From contig NZ_LMOM01000001.1 of assembly GCF_001424185.1 (NCBI RefSeq), positions 1,214 through 65,213 of the forward strand: DNA of 64,000 nucleotides. Reading direction: 5' to 3'. This document shows, one piece after another, positions 24,723-40,004 of the stretch. This DNA comes from Deinococcus sp. Leaf326 (GTDB lineage Bacteria; Deinococcota; Deinococci; Deinococcales; Deinococcaceae). The first letter of the stretch is position 1. Every line of letters begins with the position of its first letter. The notes beneath the pieces are model-generated. The model was not told the origin of the DNA. It ran no database searches and saw nothing but the letters and a program-made list of their open reading frames with translations. The position numbers were made by a program, and so were the translations under genes.

Positions 24723-25190
24723 GTGTCTGTGCCTCGCCTTCTGGTCTGCGCCGCCGTTACCGTGCTCGGCCTAGTGGCCTGCGCGCCGCGCCTCGACGTG
24801 CCGCCTGCTCCGGAAGTGTCGGCGCGACTGGCCTATATCGGACGGGTGGCCTGGGGCGAGGTCGCTGCCTACGACGCCGAGTACGCCGCGCAGGCCGGGG
24901 CGCCGTTCGCCGGGCTGGACTGGTCGCGCAACGGGTGCAGCGCGCCCACCGGGCTGGGCCTGGGCTACCGCGAGCTGTTCCGGCCCGCGTGCAACGTCCA
25001 CGACTTCGCCTACCGCAACCTGGGACGCGAGGCCCGCACAGCGGACAACCGGCTGCGCAGCGACGCGGCTTTATTACGCAACCTCCAGACCATCTGCCGT
25101 TCGTTGGCCCGCGCGCAGCGTCCGGGCTGCCTTGCTGCAGCGTCGGCCTATGTGCGGGCGGTGAGGTGGCGCGGCGATGAGCGCTTCTGA
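24723..25190 (+). CDS. Prokaryotic phospholipase A2-type lipoprotein
   Basis: 155 residues. A lipoprotein signal (VTVLGLVAC, Cys20) is followed by the prokaryotic phospholipase A2 core: [14 protein letters not shown], then [16 protein letters not shown] with the catalytic His93-Asp94 pair. Six cysteines in the mature part could form disulfides. The predicted activity is release of a fatty acid from a phospholipid's sn-2 position outside the membrane. GTG start, leaderless promoter. Related enzymes are known from Streptomyces and fungi. Confidence 0.82.
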   Translation: MSVPRLLVCAAVTVLGLVACAPRLDVPPAPEVSARLAYIGRVAWGEVAAYDAEYAAQAGAPFAGLDWSRNGCSAPTGLGLGYRELFRPACNVHDFAYRNLGREARTADNRLRSDAALLRNLQTICRSLARAQRPGCLAAASAYVRAVRWRGDERF

Positions 25191-25242
25191 GGACGGGTCC
25201 GCCGGACTGGACACCGGCCTGCCCCGGCCCGCCGTTAGCCCC

Positions 25243-25248
25243 TACACT
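25243..25248 (+). promoter_or_regulatory. Leaderless -10 box of lysJ
   Basis: TACACT, 7 bases before the ATG. Confidence 0.5.
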
Positions 25249-25255
25249 GAAGTCC

Positions 25256-26512
<1,257 letters not shown>

Positions 26513-26518
26513 AGGATG

Positions 26519-26559
26519 GGGGTCAGGTCGGGGGCCGCTGCCTGGGCCGGCCTGACCCC
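26519..26559 (+). terminator. lysJ terminator
   Basis: 9-bp perfect outer stem GGGGTCAGG / CCTGACCCC with an inner GGCC pair in the loop. Confidence 0.55.
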
Positions 26560-26594
26560 GCCAAACGGCTGACGTCAGCGCAGCGCACCGGGTG

Positions 26595-26600
26595 TAGCCT
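26595..26600 (+). promoter_or_regulatory. Leaderless -10 box of the MATE gene
   Basis: TAGCCT, 6 bases before the ATG. Confidence 0.5.
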
Positions 26601-26606
26601 GAGACA

Positions 26607-28013
26607 ATGTCTGCGCCTCCCCTCACCAGCCTGCCTTCTGAATCGATTCACCCCTCGCCCAGACGTGAGATCGCGTCCATTGCCGTCCCTGTGAGCCTGG
26701 AAATGGTCATCCAGCTTCTGCTCACCTTCATCAATCAGATCATCGTGGGCACTCTGGGGGCCGTCGCGGTGGCGTCGGTGGGTCTGTCGGGCAGCCTGAC
26801 CTTCCTGTTCTTCGTGACGCTCGGGGCACTCGGCTCGGGCACCAGCATCCTGGTTGCGCGGCGTACGGGTGCGGGCGACCAGGCCGGGGTCGACCACACC
26901 CTGACCGTCACGCTGCTCTCTTCGGTGGTGTTGGCGGTCCTCGTCTCGGTGCCGGTCATCCTGGGAGCAGGCACGCTGCTGCATCTCGCGGGCGGCGCTG
27001 AGGACGTTACACAGGCTGCCACTCCCTACATGCAGGTCGCCATGCTGGCCCTCGTGCCAGGGATGCTGGGCTGGATCTTCAGCGGAGCGCTGCGCTCGCT
27101 GGGGCACGCCCGCACCCCCCTGATCGCCACGAGTATCTCAGTGGTCGTCGAATGCGTGGTCGCGGTCGGACTCGTCTTCGGAACCGGTCCCTTTCCGGAG
27201 CTGGGTGTGGTGGGGGCCGCGTGGGCACTGGTGGTTGCCAATACCCTCAAGGCCGCCATCCTCGCCTATCAGATCTACGGGCCGCGACGACTCGCCTCGC
27301 TGAGGTTCCCGGCCCGCCCCGACTGGGGCCGGATCGCCCGCCCGCTGCTGGCCCTCTCGGCGCCGCTGGCCTTCACCGAGTTCGTCTGGAGCCTCGGGGG
27401 ATTCATGTACGCCGCCGTGTTCGCGCGGGTGGGCACCGTGGCCCTGGCGGCCAGCCAGATCGTGCAGACCCTGGAGGGCATCTTCGTGGTCGGGTCATTT
27501 GGCCTGATGAGCGCGGCGACCGTCCTCATCGGGCGCTCGCTCGGCGCGGGGGACGCTCCCGGCGCGCAGCTGTGGCTCCGGCGCATTTCACGTGCCGGCT
27601 TGGCGACCGGACTGGGCTTCGGGCTGCTCTTCGCACTCAGCGCTTTGCTGCTGCCGGTCCTGTTTCCCCGTGTGGGGACCAGCGTGCAGGAGATTGCGGT
27701 GCTGGGCATCCTCATCAACGCGGCCACGCAGGTCTTCAAGGTGCGCAACATGATCGTGGGCGGCGGCGTGCTGCCCAGCGCGGGGGACGGTAAGGGCGTC
27801 ATCACGGGAGACGTGGTCGGGGCCTTCGTGGTAGGGCTGCCGCTCGCCATCGGGCTGGGACTGTACAGCCCGATGGGCGTCTGGGGGGTGTTCCTGGCGC
27901 GCGGCCTGGAGGAGATCGTCAAAGTGCTGATCTTCGAATGGCGCCACCGCCGCGTGAACTGGCCGCGCTTGGCCGAGGAGCAGCGCGGACGTGAGGTCGT
28001 GGCCGCCCACTGA
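26607..28013 (+). CDS. MATE-family multidrug/cation exporter
   Basis: A 468-residue integral membrane protein with twelve hydrophobic segments in two halves, typical of MATE antiporters. Helix-1 sequence [19 protein letters not shown], the [20 protein letters not shown] segment and the repeat of the same pattern in the second half ([29 protein letters not shown]) support the call. It exports drugs or other cations using sodium or protons; the substrate is unknown. Convergent with the alpha/beta hydrolase gene across a strong hairpin. Confidence 0.9.
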   Translation: MSAPPLTSLPSESIHPSPRREIASIAVPVSLEMVIQLLLTFINQIIVGTLGAVAVASVGLSGSLTFLFFVTLGALGSGTSILVARRTGAGDQAGVDHTLTVTLLSSVVLAVLVSVPVILGAGTLLHLAGGAEDVTQAATPYMQVAMLALVPGMLGWIFSGALRSLGHARTPLIATSISVVVECVVAVGLVFGTGPFPELGVVGAAWALVVANTLKAAILAYQIYGPRRLASLRFPARPDWGRIARPLLALSAPLAFTEFVWSLGGFMYAAVFARVGTVALAASQIVQTLEGIFVVGSFGLMSAATVLIGRSLGAGDAPGAQLWLRRISRAGLATGLGFGLLFALSALLLPVLFPRVGTSVQEIAVLGILINAATQVFKVRNMIVGGGVLPSAGDGKGVITGDVVGAFVVGLPLAIGLGLYSPMGVWGVFLARGLEEIVKVLIFEWRHRRVNWPRLAEEQRGREVVAAH

Positions 28014-28030
28014 GCTGGGTGCCCTTGAAG

Positions 28031-28083
28031 GGACAAACAGAGAAAGGCGGGGGCGCAATGGCCCCGCCTTTCTCTGTTTGTCC
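28031..28083. terminator. 22-bp perfect bidirectional terminator
   Basis: A perfect 22-bp stem with a 9-base loop between convergent MATE and hydrolase genes. A-rich on one arm and T-rich on the other, so it can terminate in both directions. Confidence 0.85.
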
Positions 28084-28091
28084 GTGGCGGC

Positions 28092-28973
28092 TCAGCGTAC
28101 CGTGCGCAGCCACTCGACCATCGCGGCGTTCGCGGCGGCGGCCTTCTCGAAAACGGCGGCGTGACCCGCACCCGGAATCAGGGCCAGTTGGCTACCCGCA
28201 ATGCCCTTCTGCATCTTCATGGCGAGTTCAGTGGGTGTCACGTTGTCCTCGACCCCGAAGACGAGCAGGGTGGGCACCTTGATAGTCGGCAGGACGGGGT
28301 TGGCGTCGGGGCGGGCGGCCAGGGCGTTGCCGCCGCCGATCGCGCCGTTCAGACTCGCTCCCTTGACGATGTTTGACAGGTGCGTGACCTGGTTGGGCAT
28401 CTTCATGCGGCTCTCGCCGGTGAGCATCCGGGGCAGCAGACCGGGGACGAGGCTGGCGACGCCCATCTGCTCGGCCTGCTGGGCGTTGCCGCGCCAAGTG
28501 GCCGCCTCGGCGACGCCGGCCGGGTCGGCAGTCGTGTCGATGAAGATGAGGCCCCTAAAGCGTTCGGGGGCCATCTTGTACATCTGGAGCAGGGTCATGC
28601 CCCCCATGCTCATGCCGCCGACGACCGCCTTGTCGATCTTCAGGGCGTCCATGAAGCCCACCATCGTCATCGCGTAATTCTCGATGCTGGCCTCGCGGCT
28701 GGGCGCCTTGCTCATGCCGAAGCCAGGCAGATCCACCGTGATCACGCGGTAGCCGGGAATGTTGCGGTTGTTCTTGAACAGCTCGCCGCTCAGCGGGTAG
28801 CCGTGAATGAGCAGCAGAGGCTGGCCCTGGCCCTGGGCTTTGTAAAAGACGGTCGCGCCGTTCACGCTGACGGTGCCCCGGTCGGGGAAGGTGGAGGACA
28901 TCTGGGCCTGGGTGCCCCCGGCAAGGGCGGTGGACAGCAGCAGGGTGGACAGCATAGGAAGCGTTTTGTTCAT
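28092..28973 (-). CDS. Exported alpha/beta-fold hydrolase
   Basis: 293 residues. A Sec signal (about 1-23, ending GGTQAQ) is followed by an alpha/beta hydrolase: [12 protein letters not shown] oxyanion region, nucleophile Ser in GGMSMGGMT, acid in FGVEDNVTP and His in GAGHAAVFE. This triad order is that of the epoxide hydrolase / haloperoxidase group. Substrate unknown. SD AGAGAGG lies before the ATG. Confidence 0.85.
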   Translation of the reverse strand: MNKTLPMLSTLLLSTALAGGTQAQMSSTFPDRGTVSVNGATVFYKAQGQGQPLLLIHGYPLSGELFKNNRNIPGYRVITVDLPGFGMSKAPSREASIENYAMTMVGFMDALKIDKAVVGGMSMGGMTLLQMYKMAPERFRGLIFIDTTADPAGVAEAATWRGNAQQAEQMGVASLVPGLLPRMLTGESRMKMPNQVTHLSNIVKGASLNGAIGGGNALAARPDANPVLPTIKVPTLLVFGVEDNVTPTELAMKMQKGIAGSQLALIPGAGHAAVFEKAAAANAAMVEWLRTVR

Positions 28974-29163
28974 GGGTAAAACCTCTCTTCGTTGAAGTGA
29001 AGGGAGTCTAGAACGCCTTCTGTGCGGTGCTTCCCTCTCCCAAGATGAGGTAGGGAGGGGCTGTGCAAAGTCCTAAGACCCCCTGTGATCCAGTTCGGGC
29101 CAGGGGGCATAGTGGAAACGGACGGCCGGATTCATATCCGCCGCCCGCCGGAGAACCGGGGCT

Positions 29164-29934
29164 TCAGTCCAGCGTGGCGCGCAGGGCCCCCACGGTCAGG
29201 TCGCGTGCCGGGGCGTCGAGGGCCACCTGACCGTCCTTGAGGGCCACCACCCGTTGCCCGAGGTGCAGGGCTTCTTCGAGCTGGTGGGTCACGAAGACCA
29301 CCGTCACCTTCTGCGACCACCAGATGCCGAGCAGTTCGTCGGCCAGGGTGGTGCGCGTCTGTACATCCAGCGCGCTGAAGGGCTCGTCGAGCAGCAGCAG
29401 GCCCGGCTGCACGGCCAGCGCGCGGGCGATGCTCACGCGCTGACGCTGGCCCCCTGAGAGCTCGTGGACGCGACGGGTGGCGTAGTCGCCCAGGCCCACC
29501 AGTCGCAGCGCGTTCTCGATCCGGGTCTGGCGTTCGGGGCCGCGCAGGCGCTGGCTGTCGAGGCCGAACGCCACGTTACCGGTCACGGTCAGCCAGGGAA
29601 ACAGCGCCGCTTCCTGCTGCACCAGGGTCAGCCGGGGGTCGGGGCCGTTGACGACCCGCTCGCCCAGCAGAATCTGGCCCTCCTGCGGCCGCAGGAAGCC
29701 CGCGAGCAGGGAGAGCAGCGTGCTCTTGCCGCTGCCCGACGGCCCCACCACACACAGGAACTCGCCCCGCTGCACCTGCAGGTGCAGTGGCCCGATGCCC
29801 GCCGCGCCCTGGCCGTCCCGGCGCTGGCCGTAGCGGTAGGTCACACCGTCGAGGGTCAGGCTGGTGCCCTGGCCTTGGCGCGGCGCGGCGGTGGGAACCA
29901 CGTTGGAGGTCGGTTCGGGGGCCACGGCCGTCAT
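29164..29934 (-). CDS. ABC transporter ATP-binding protein, sulfonate/nitrate type
   Basis: 256 residues. Walker [10 protein letters not shown], signature [15 protein letters not shown], Walker [12 protein letters not shown], and H-loop [11 protein letters not shown] place it in the SsuB/TauB/NrtD group. The ATG overlaps the permease stop (ATGA). With the permease and binding protein it forms an importer placed downstream of sat, which points to sulfonate or sulfate-ester uptake; nitrate cannot be excluded. Confidence 0.9.
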   Translation of the reverse strand: MTAVAPEPTSNVVPTAAPRQGQGTSLTLDGVTYRYGQRRDGQGAAGIGPLHLQVQRGEFLCVVGPSGSGKSTLLSLLAGFLRPQEGQILLGERVVNGPDPRLTLVQQEAALFPWLTVTGNVAFGLDSQRLRGPERQTRIENALRLVGLGDYATRRVHELSGGQRQRVSIARALAVQPGLLLLDEPFSALDVQTRTTLADELLGIWWSQKVTVVFVTHQLEEALHLGQRVVALKDGQVALDAPARDLTVGALRATLD

Positions 29935-30767
29935 TGTGTCACCTCCAGGCCGTAGTCGCGCCGCACCCGGCCCTCGACAGTGCGCAGCACGGCGTCGAAC
30001 AGACCGCCGATCAATCCGATGATGATGATGGTCGCCAGGACGAGCGCCACATTGGCGGTGTTGCGCCCGACCTCGAGCTGCGAACCCAGGCTCTGCACGC
30101 CCGCGATGAGCAACTCGCCCCCCACCAGCGCGCGCCACGCAAAGCTCCAGCTCGTGCGCAGGCCGGTCAGGATATTGGGCACCGAGGCGGGCAGCAGCAC
30201 CCGCAGGGTCAGCCCGGCCCCCCGCGCGCCCAGCGTTCGTCCGGCGACCCGCAGCGCAGGCGGAACATTGAGCAGCGCGCCCGATACGGCCAGCGCGATG
30301 GGAATGAACGCCTCCAGAATCACCACGAACAGGACAGCCTTCTCGTTGAGACCCAGGAACAGGATGGCGAAAGGAACGAAGGCAATGCTCGGCACGCTCT
30401 GAAGGCCGGTCAGGTAGGCCCCGAGCGTGGCCCGCAGCGGCAGCCAAGCGCCCATCAGAAGGCCGATGACGCCGCCCAGCAGCAGCCCCGCCGCGTAGCC
30501 GGTCAGGACCCGGCGCAGGCTGCCGCCGATGGCCGAGAGCAGCTTGCCGTCCTGCGGTCCGGTGCCCCACAGGCCGTAGCTGATCTCGGTCCACACGGCG
30601 CGTGGGCTGGGAAAGACGTAGGAGGGATAGAGCTTCAGGATGTCGGTCGCGAGCCACCATAGGCCCACGATGATGGCTAGGCCGATCAACTGCCACGCAA
30701 TGACCTGCGCGCGGCCGGGACCACGGCGTCCTGGCCGCGAGAGGTCGGATTGAACACGGAACGTCAC
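29931..30767 (-). CDS. ABC transporter permease, sulfonate/nitrate type
   Basis: 278 residues, about six membrane helices. The EAA-like loop is [45 protein letters not shown] and [10 protein letters not shown] are typical of the SsuC/TauC/NrtB group. It starts with GTG one base after the binding-protein stop and ends overlapping the ATPase start, so the three are translated from one message. Confidence 0.9.
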   Translation of the reverse strand: MTFRVQSDLSRPGRRGPGRAQVIAWQLIGLAIIVGLWWLATDILKLYPSYVFPSPRAVWTEISYGLWGTGPQDGKLLSAIGGSLRRVLTGYAAGLLLGGVIGLLMGAWLPLRATLGAYLTGLQSVPSIAFVPFAILFLGLNEKAVLFVVILEAFIPIALAVSGALLNVPPALRVAGRTLGARGAGLTLRVLLPASVPNILTGLRTSWSFAWRALVGGELLIAGVQSLGSQLEVGRNTANVALVLATIIIIGLIGGLFDAVLRTVEGRVRRDYGLEVTQ

Positions 30768-30768
30768 G

Positions 30769-31713
30769 TTACTTCCGGAAGAACGGCGTGAGATCGGGCG
30801 CGCTACGGGCGTATCCGGCTTCCACGTTCAGCGCCGAATATTCCTTCATGGCCTCGGGGTCGAGCGCAGTCGTGAACCGGGTACGCGCGAAGGCCCGCTG
30901 CAATACCCGCAGGTCGAGTTTCGCGCCGGTCAGCTTCTGGAGTTTGGCGTTCACGACCGTCTGCGCGGCGGCCGGCGACTTGGTCAGGTAGCTCACGGCG
31001 TCGGTGTGGGCCTTCAGGAACGCCGCCACCAGGGCCGGGTTGGCCTGAGCGAACTTGGCGTTCACGATCACGATAGCGGTCGGGTAGCGGCCGTCGCGCC
31101 ACACGGTCTTCTCGGTACCAATCACGCGGTGGCCCTGGGCTTCGAGAGCCGCGCCCCAGGGCTCGGGCACGAGGGCGGCGTCCACCCGCTTGCCGGCGAA
31201 GGCCGCGATCACGTCGGTCGGGGGAATAGGCGTGATGGTCACGCTGCCGCCATCGGTCTTGGACTTGAGGCCTGACTCGTTTAGGATGTGCCGCAGACTG
31301 ATGTCCTGCGTGTTGCCCAGGCTGGGGACGGCCACGTTCTTGCCCGCGAGGTCCTTGTACGTCTTGACCGTGCTGTCCTTGCGGGCGACGAGCACCGCGC
31401 CGGCTTCGGCCGCGCCGGCCAGGAACTGTACGGGCATACCGCGGCCCGCCGCGCTGATGGCCGGCCCCGGCCCGACATACGCGATGTCGATCTGGCCGGC
31501 GGCGAAGGCCTCGGTCAGGGTGGTGCCCGAGACGAACTCGCGCGGATCAAGTTTCACGTTGCCCAGTGCCTTCTGAAAGGTGCCGCGTTCGAGTCCCACC
31601 AGGGCGGGGGCGTGGGTCAGGTTGGGAAAGAAGCCGAGGCGGACGGTGGTTGCGGCCTGGGCCGAGGCGGCGGAGGCGGTCAGGGCAAGCAGCAGGAAAA
31701 GAGTCCGGTTCAT
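30769..31713 (-). CDS. ABC transporter substrate-binding protein, SsuA/NMT1 type
   Basis: 314 residues. A Sec signal ([18 protein letters not shown]) precedes a periplasmic binding fold: [34 protein letters not shown] and [14 protein letters not shown], as in sulfonate/taurine binding proteins. GGAGG precedes the ATG. It is 134 bases downstream of sat on the same strand and is probably in the same transcription unit or has its own promoter, with TTGACC in the gap. Confidence 0.87.
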   Translation of the reverse strand: MNRTLFLLLALTASAASAQAATTVRLGFFPNLTHAPALVGLERGTFQKALGNVKLDPREFVSGTTLTEAFAAGQIDIAYVGPGPAISAAGRGMPVQFLAGAAEAGAVLVARKDSTVKTYKDLAGKNVAVPSLGNTQDISLRHILNESGLKSKTDGGSVTITPIPPTDVIAAFAGKRVDAALVPEPWGAALEAQGHRVIGTEKTVWRDGRYPTAIVIVNAKFAQANPALVAAFLKAHTDAVSYLTKSPAAAQTVVNAKLQKLTGAKLDLRVLQRAFARTRFTTALDPEAMKEYSALNVEAGYARSAPDLTPFFRK

Positions 31714-31847
31714 GGGGTCCTCCATATCAAAAGAAATCAAGGTCACAAAGTGGCGAGGATAGGCCATCTTCCTCGCCAGCAGAGTGAGAGTCGTGATGTG
31801 AAGGTCAAGACCACCTGAACAGTGCGGGGACCAGGCCGGGGACGCGC

Positions 31848-33014
<1,167 letters not shown>

Positions 33015-33055
33015 GGTGGAATCCTCGAAATGTGACGGAGATTAATCTCGATGAA

Positions 33056-33069
33056 AAAGGTCAACTATT
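33056..33069. promoter_or_regulatory. Shared sulfur-block motif, copy before sat
   Basis: AAAGGTCAACTATT, matching the copy upstream of sir at 13 of 14 positions. On the minus strand it contains TTGACC. Confidence 0.45.
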
Positions 33070-33104
33070 GCGGCCAAAAAAAGAGCTGGGGCAGGGGGCG
33101 GCGT

Positions 33105-33841
<737 letters not shown>

Positions 33842-33845
<4 letters not shown>

Positions 33846-34377
33846 GCGCCCACCACCTCGCGGTCCAGACGCGCGAGCAGCTGCCGCAGGCCTTCGTGCA
33901 CACTGATCTGGTCGGTGCGCAGGTGCAGGTCCGGCGCGGTCGGGGCCTCGTAGGGATCGCTGACGCCCGTGAAGTGCGTAATCTCGCCGCGGGTGGCCTT
34001 CAGGTACAGGCCCTTCACGTCGCGTTCGGTCACGACCTCCAGCGGAGCGTCCACGAAGACCTCCAGGGCGTTCGGCAGGTCGGCCAGAACTTCGCGCCGG
34101 GTGTCGGCGTAGGGGCTGATGGCGCTGACCAGCACAGTCACGCCGTGCCGGGCGAGCAGTCCGGCCACGAAGGCGATGCGCCGCACGTTGGTGTCACGGT
34201 CGGCCTTGGAAAAGCCCAGGCCTTTGCTCAGGTTCTCGCGCACGGCGTCGCCGTCGAGCAGTTCTGCGGCCTCGCCCCGTGCCAGCAGTTCGGCGTACAG
34301 GGCGCTGGCGAGCGTACTCTTGCCCGCGCCCGAGAGCCCGGTGAACCAGACCACGCGGCCCTCCTGCCGGGCCGCGC

Positions 34378-34381
<4 letters not shown>
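33842..34381 (-). CDS. cysC: Adenylylsulfate kinase
   Basis: Phosphorylates APS to PAPS. 179 residues, normal length. P-loop [44 protein letters not shown] and [18 protein letters not shown] are characteristic. GTG start overlaps the sir stop (GTGA), and its own stop overlaps cysH. The presence of both APS kinase and an Fe-S APS reductase suggests PAPS is needed for something besides reduction, or that the reductase accepts both. Confidence 0.95.
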
Positions 34382-35955
<1,574 letters not shown>

Positions 35956-36255
35956 GGGATCGCCTCCGGCGCGGAAGATCGGGGTGCGGGGTGCTGCGGT
36001 GTTAGGACAGGGGAAGGCGGCGACAGCGCGGACACGGAGCGGGGGCGGGCGCAATCATTGACCAGAAAGGTAAACTATTCGATCCCTGCACACAAGGGCG
36101 CAGCCCTCCATAGCGACCGTCCACAGGGGTGATTGTCTGGATAAGCGGCGCGGCGAAGCCCCCCACAGATGACGGAACTTTCCTGACGCCGGAGCCGTAC
36201 CCTGGGTCGAAACGTTCTCACTTGCCGTTCATCCCTGCCCCAGGAGGCCAACCAG
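35956..36255. other. 300-bp intergenic region between sir and DUF945 gene
   Basis: Holds the divergent promoters of sir (minus) and the DUF945 gene (plus), with the shared sulfur motif at 36066-36079 and AGGAGG at 36242-36247. No RNA gene or repeat was recognised. Confidence 0.6.
36066..36079. promoter_or_regulatory. Shared sulfur-block motif, copy before sir
   Basis: AAAGGTAAACTATT, about 110 bases before the sir ATG; see the copy before sat. Confidence 0.45.
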
Positions 36256-37680
36256 ATGACCCAGCCCAACCCGATCCGCACCCGTAAGGCCGCCGCCGCG
36301 CGCCGCCGCCGTTCTCCGTGGCCCGCCCTCGCGGTGGGGGCCGTACTCGTGGTCGGGGCCTATGCCGGGGCCACCGCCGTCTTCTCGGGCCGCGCGCAGG
36401 GCATCACCCAGGAGTTCGGCCGGGGGCTGGCCTCGCAGGTGAACGCCTCGGGCGTGGCCACCCTGCGCGAGACCGGCTACAGCAAGGGCCTGACCGACAG
36501 CACCCAGACCATGACCCTGACCCTGACCCTCAAGGAAACGGAGTCGGACGCGGGTAAACCCCTGACCCTGCTCATCATCAACCACATCCGGCATGGGCCG
36601 CTGCCGGGATTGCAGGGGGTGGGGCAGGCGACCGTGGACACCACCTTCCGCTTTGGCGATGCTGCGATGCAGGCCGAATACGACAGGCTGTTTCCCGGAG
36701 AAAAACCGGCCATTCATACCCTGGTGGGGCTGGCGGGCGGCACCGAGAGCCGCGTCAGCGTGCCGCAGGGCCAGACCACCCAGGACGGCCAGACGGTCGC
36801 CTGGAAGGCGCTGGGCGGCACGGTCCAGGTCAGCGGCAGTCGCGTGAGCACCGACATGAGCTGGCCCGGCCTGACCTCGGCGGGGCCGGAGGGCAAGACG
36901 GACTTCAGCGGGTTCAAGCTCTCGGGCACCACGCTGCGCAGCGGCCCGGACGACCAGCTCGGCACGGGCGACATGGCCTTCACGGCCGAGCGCCTCAGCT
37001 TTTCGGGCGAGGGGCAGGAGGTCTCGCTCGGCGGCCTGAAGGTGTCGTCCCAGGCCACCCAGAGCGGCAACTTCTACGACTCTGTGGTGAAGTACGGCGT
37101 CGCCGAGGTCAAGCTGGCCGGAACCGGCCTGAAAGCCGACCTCAAAAACGTGCAGCTCGACCTCGGGCTGCGCCACCTCGACCGCGCGGCGTTGCAGCGG
37201 CTCCTCGCCGTGTCCCGCGAGGCCCAGGGCAGCGCGGGGGCTGCGGATACGCCCAGCCTGACCGAGACCCAGAGCAAGGAGCTGGAGGCAGCCGGGCTGG
37301 CGCTACTGCGCGGCAATCCGAAGCTCACGCTCGACCGCCTGAGCGTCACCCAGCCGTCCGGCGAGATCGTGTTCACCGGCGAGGCCTCGGCCCAGCGGCT
37401 GGCCGACCGGCTCGCGCAGGGGGGTGCCGAGGACCTGCGGAGGATGGCGGCGGTGCCCGCCGCGCTGCTGGGCCTGCTCGACATCCGCCTCGAAGGCCGC
37501 GCGCCCCGGCAGGCCCTGGAAGATCTCGCGGGTCTGGGGGGTGGGGCGGGCGACCTGACCGGGAACATTGAGGCCCTGGTCGGCAACGGTTATGTCCGGG
37601 AGGAGGGAGGCCAGCTCTCGGCCGAGCTGAACCTCACGGACGGGCGGCTCACGCTTAATGGGCAGGCGCTGGGCGAGTAG
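36256..37680 (+). CDS. DUF945 (YdgA-like) family protein
   Basis: 474 residues. A basic N-terminus (RKAAAARRRRS) and one membrane anchor (ALAVGAVLVVGAYAGATAVF, about 25-45) precede a large soluble domain rich in beta strands; NHIRHGPLPG is the hallmark segment of DUF945/YdgA proteins. The family is periplasm-facing with unknown role. An AGGAGG site 8 bases upstream fixes the ATG. Divergent from sir; convergent with an Rrf2 gene. Confidence 0.78.
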   Translation: MTQPNPIRTRKAAAARRRRSPWPALAVGAVLVVGAYAGATAVFSGRAQGITQEFGRGLASQVNASGVATLRETGYSKGLTDSTQTMTLTLTLKETESDAGKPLTLLIINHIRHGPLPGLQGVGQATVDTTFRFGDAAMQAEYDRLFPGEKPAIHTLVGLAGGTESRVSVPQGQTTQDGQTVAWKALGGTVQVSGSRVSTDMSWPGLTSAGPEGKTDFSGFKLSGTTLRSGPDDQLGTGDMAFTAERLSFSGEGQEVSLGGLKVSSQATQSGNFYDSVVKYGVAEVKLAGTGLKADLKNVQLDLGLRHLDRAALQRLLAVSREAQGSAGAADTPSLTETQSKELEAAGLALLRGNPKLTLDRLSVTQPSGEIVFTGEASAQRLADRLAQGGAEDLRRMAAVPAALLGLLDIRLEGRAPRQALEDLAGLGGGAGDLTGNIEALVGNGYVREEGGQLSAELNLTDGRLTLNGQALGE

Positions 37681-37718
37681 GCGAATGGGACTGGGGCGCC
37701 GCAGCGGGCGCGGGCTGC

Positions 37719-38186
37719 CTACGCGCCCGGCTTGAGCAGGTGCCCCAGGCAGTGGCCGTAGCCCACGCCCTGCCGGGCGTCTTGCACGAGGTCGTCCACG
37801 CTGAACTCCTGGAGGACCGCCAGCATCGCGTCGCGCATCCGGGTATAGACGGTGGCGCGGACGTGGCAGCGGCCCTCCTCGGGGCAGGCCTCGTGCCAGT
37901 TCAGACTGATGCACGACAGCGGCGCTACGGGGCCGTCGATGGCCCGCACGACCTCACACAGCGAGATGAGCTGCGGCCTGCGCGAAAGCGCATAGCCCCC
38001 GCCAATGCCCTTCTTGCTCTTGACGACGCCCTTGGCCGAGAGCGCCGCGAGAATCCGCACGAGGTAGGGCCGGTGGATGCCGGTCGCCTCACTGATCTCC
38101 TCGCTGGCGATCCAGCGCCCGGCCTCCTGCAGCCCCAGGAAACCCAGCGCCTGAAAGGCGTACACGTCGGTGGCGGAAAGGCGCAT
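37719..38186 (-). CDS. Rrf2-family regulator with Fe-S type cysteines (IscR-like)
   Basis: 155 residues. The HTH part is [20 protein letters not shown], followed by the wing [15 protein letters not shown]. Three cysteines in the effector loop (Cys92, Cys101 and Cys107 in [17 protein letters not shown]) match the cluster-binding pattern of IscR/NsrR/RsrR-type regulators. A further Cys lies near the C-terminus (YGHCLGHLL). Close to the sulfur-assimilation block, so control of sulfur or Fe-S genes is plausible but not shown. TAAACT 6 bases before the ATG fits leaderless translation. Confidence 0.88.
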   Translation of the reverse strand: MRLSATDVYAFQALGFLGLQEAGRWIASEEISEATGIHRPYLVRILAALSAKGVVKSKKGIGGGYALSRRPQLISLCEVVRAIDGPVAPLSCISLNWHEACPEEGRCHVRATVYTRMRDAMLAVLQEFSVDDLVQDARQGVGYGHCLGHLLKPGA

Positions 38187-38192
38187 GGGCTG

Positions 38193-38198
38193 AGTTTA
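38193..38198 (-). promoter_or_regulatory. Leaderless -10 box of the Fe-S Rrf2 gene
   Basis: TAAACT on the minus strand, 6 bases before the ATG. Confidence 0.45.
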
Positions 38199-38206
38199 GT
38201 GCAGGG

Positions 38207-38239
38207 GGCGTATGAGACGCCAACTGGCCCCGGGGCCAG
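38207..38239 (-). terminator. Two hairpins after the DUF1028 gene
   Basis: CTGGCCCCGGGGCCAG at 38224-38239 is a perfect palindrome; GGCGT-N5-ACGCC lies next to it at 38207-38221. No T tract. Confidence 0.4.
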
Positions 38240-38247
38240 CAGCGGCG

Positions 38248-39102
<855 letters not shown>

Positions 39103-39141
39103 GGCCGCAAGGTAGCAGCGCCCGGGCGGCGCGCACCGTGT

Positions 39142-39147
39142 TAGCCT
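39142..39147 (+). promoter_or_regulatory. Leaderless -10 box of pyrF
   Basis: TAGCCT, 7 bases before the ATG. Confidence 0.5.
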
Positions 39148-39154
39148 CGCGCCG

Positions 39155-39967
39155 ATGACTTTCGCCCAGGCCGTGACCGACCGCACCCGCCGCCTCCAGA
39201 CTCGGCTCTGCGTGGGCCTCGACCCCCGCCTGTCGGAGTACCGCGACCTGGGCGCGCTGCGCACGCATACCCTCGACGTGCTGGAGGCGGCCGCGCCCTT
39301 CGCTGCGTGCGTCAAGCCGCAGCTCGCCTTTTTCGAGGCGCTGGGACTGCCGGGTTTCACGCTGCTGGAGGAGGTCTGTGCCCAGGCACGCACGCTGGGA
39401 CTACCGGTCCTGCTCGATGGCAAGCGCGGCGACATCGGCACGACGGCCGCGGCCTACGCCCAGGGCTGGCTTGCCGGACCGCACGCCGGGGACGCCCTGA
39501 CGGTCAATCCCTTCCTGGGGTTCGCCACCCTGACGCCCTTCGTCGAGGCCGCGCGGGCGAACGGCGGGGCCATCTTCGTCCTCGTCAAGACGAGTAACCC
39601 CGACCAGGCCGACGTGCAGGGCGGAGGCATCAGCGAGCGCGTGGCCGCCGAGATCGCCCGGCTGAACGCCCAGGACACCGGGCTGGGCGACGGCGACTAC
39701 GCCGCCGTAGGGGCTGTGGTCGGGGCGACGCACCCGGGCGATCTTGCCCGCTTCCGCGACGCGATGCCGCGCGCGCTGCTCCTGCTGCCGGGTCTGGGCG
39801 CGCAGGGCGCGCAGGCGGCCGAGCTGGCCCCCGCCTTCCACCGGGGGGGCACCGGCGCGCTGGCGAGCGCGAGCCGCGCCGTGCAGTACGCCTCGGGACT
39901 GGACGTGACGGCCAGCCGGGAAGCGGCGCGGACGCTGCGTGACGAGCTGAACGCCGCGCTGGCCTGA
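39155..39967 (+). CDS. pyrF: Orotidine 5'-phosphate decarboxylase
   Basis: Last step of UMP synthesis. 270 residues, the longer bacterial type (subfamily 2). [12 protein letters not shown] near the N-terminus, [13 protein letters not shown], and the catalytic [11 protein letters not shown] with Lys and Asp are all present. [13 protein letters not shown] and the phosphate-binding [12 protein letters not shown] follow. Leaderless-type promoter. No other pyrimidine gene is nearby. Confidence 0.95.
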   Translation: MTFAQAVTDRTRRLQTRLCVGLDPRLSEYRDLGALRTHTLDVLEAAAPFAACVKPQLAFFEALGLPGFTLLEEVCAQARTLGLPVLLDGKRGDIGTTAAAYAQGWLAGPHAGDALTVNPFLGFATLTPFVEAARANGGAIFVLVKTSNPDQADVQGGGISERVAAEIARLNAQDTGLGDGDYAAVGAVVGATHPGDLARFRDAMPRALLLLPGLGAQGAQAAELAPAFHRGGTGALASASRAVQYASGLDVTASREAARTLRDELNAALA

Positions 39968-40004
39968 AGGGGCGCTACCGAAAAGGGGAATCTGGCCGCC
40001 AGGA

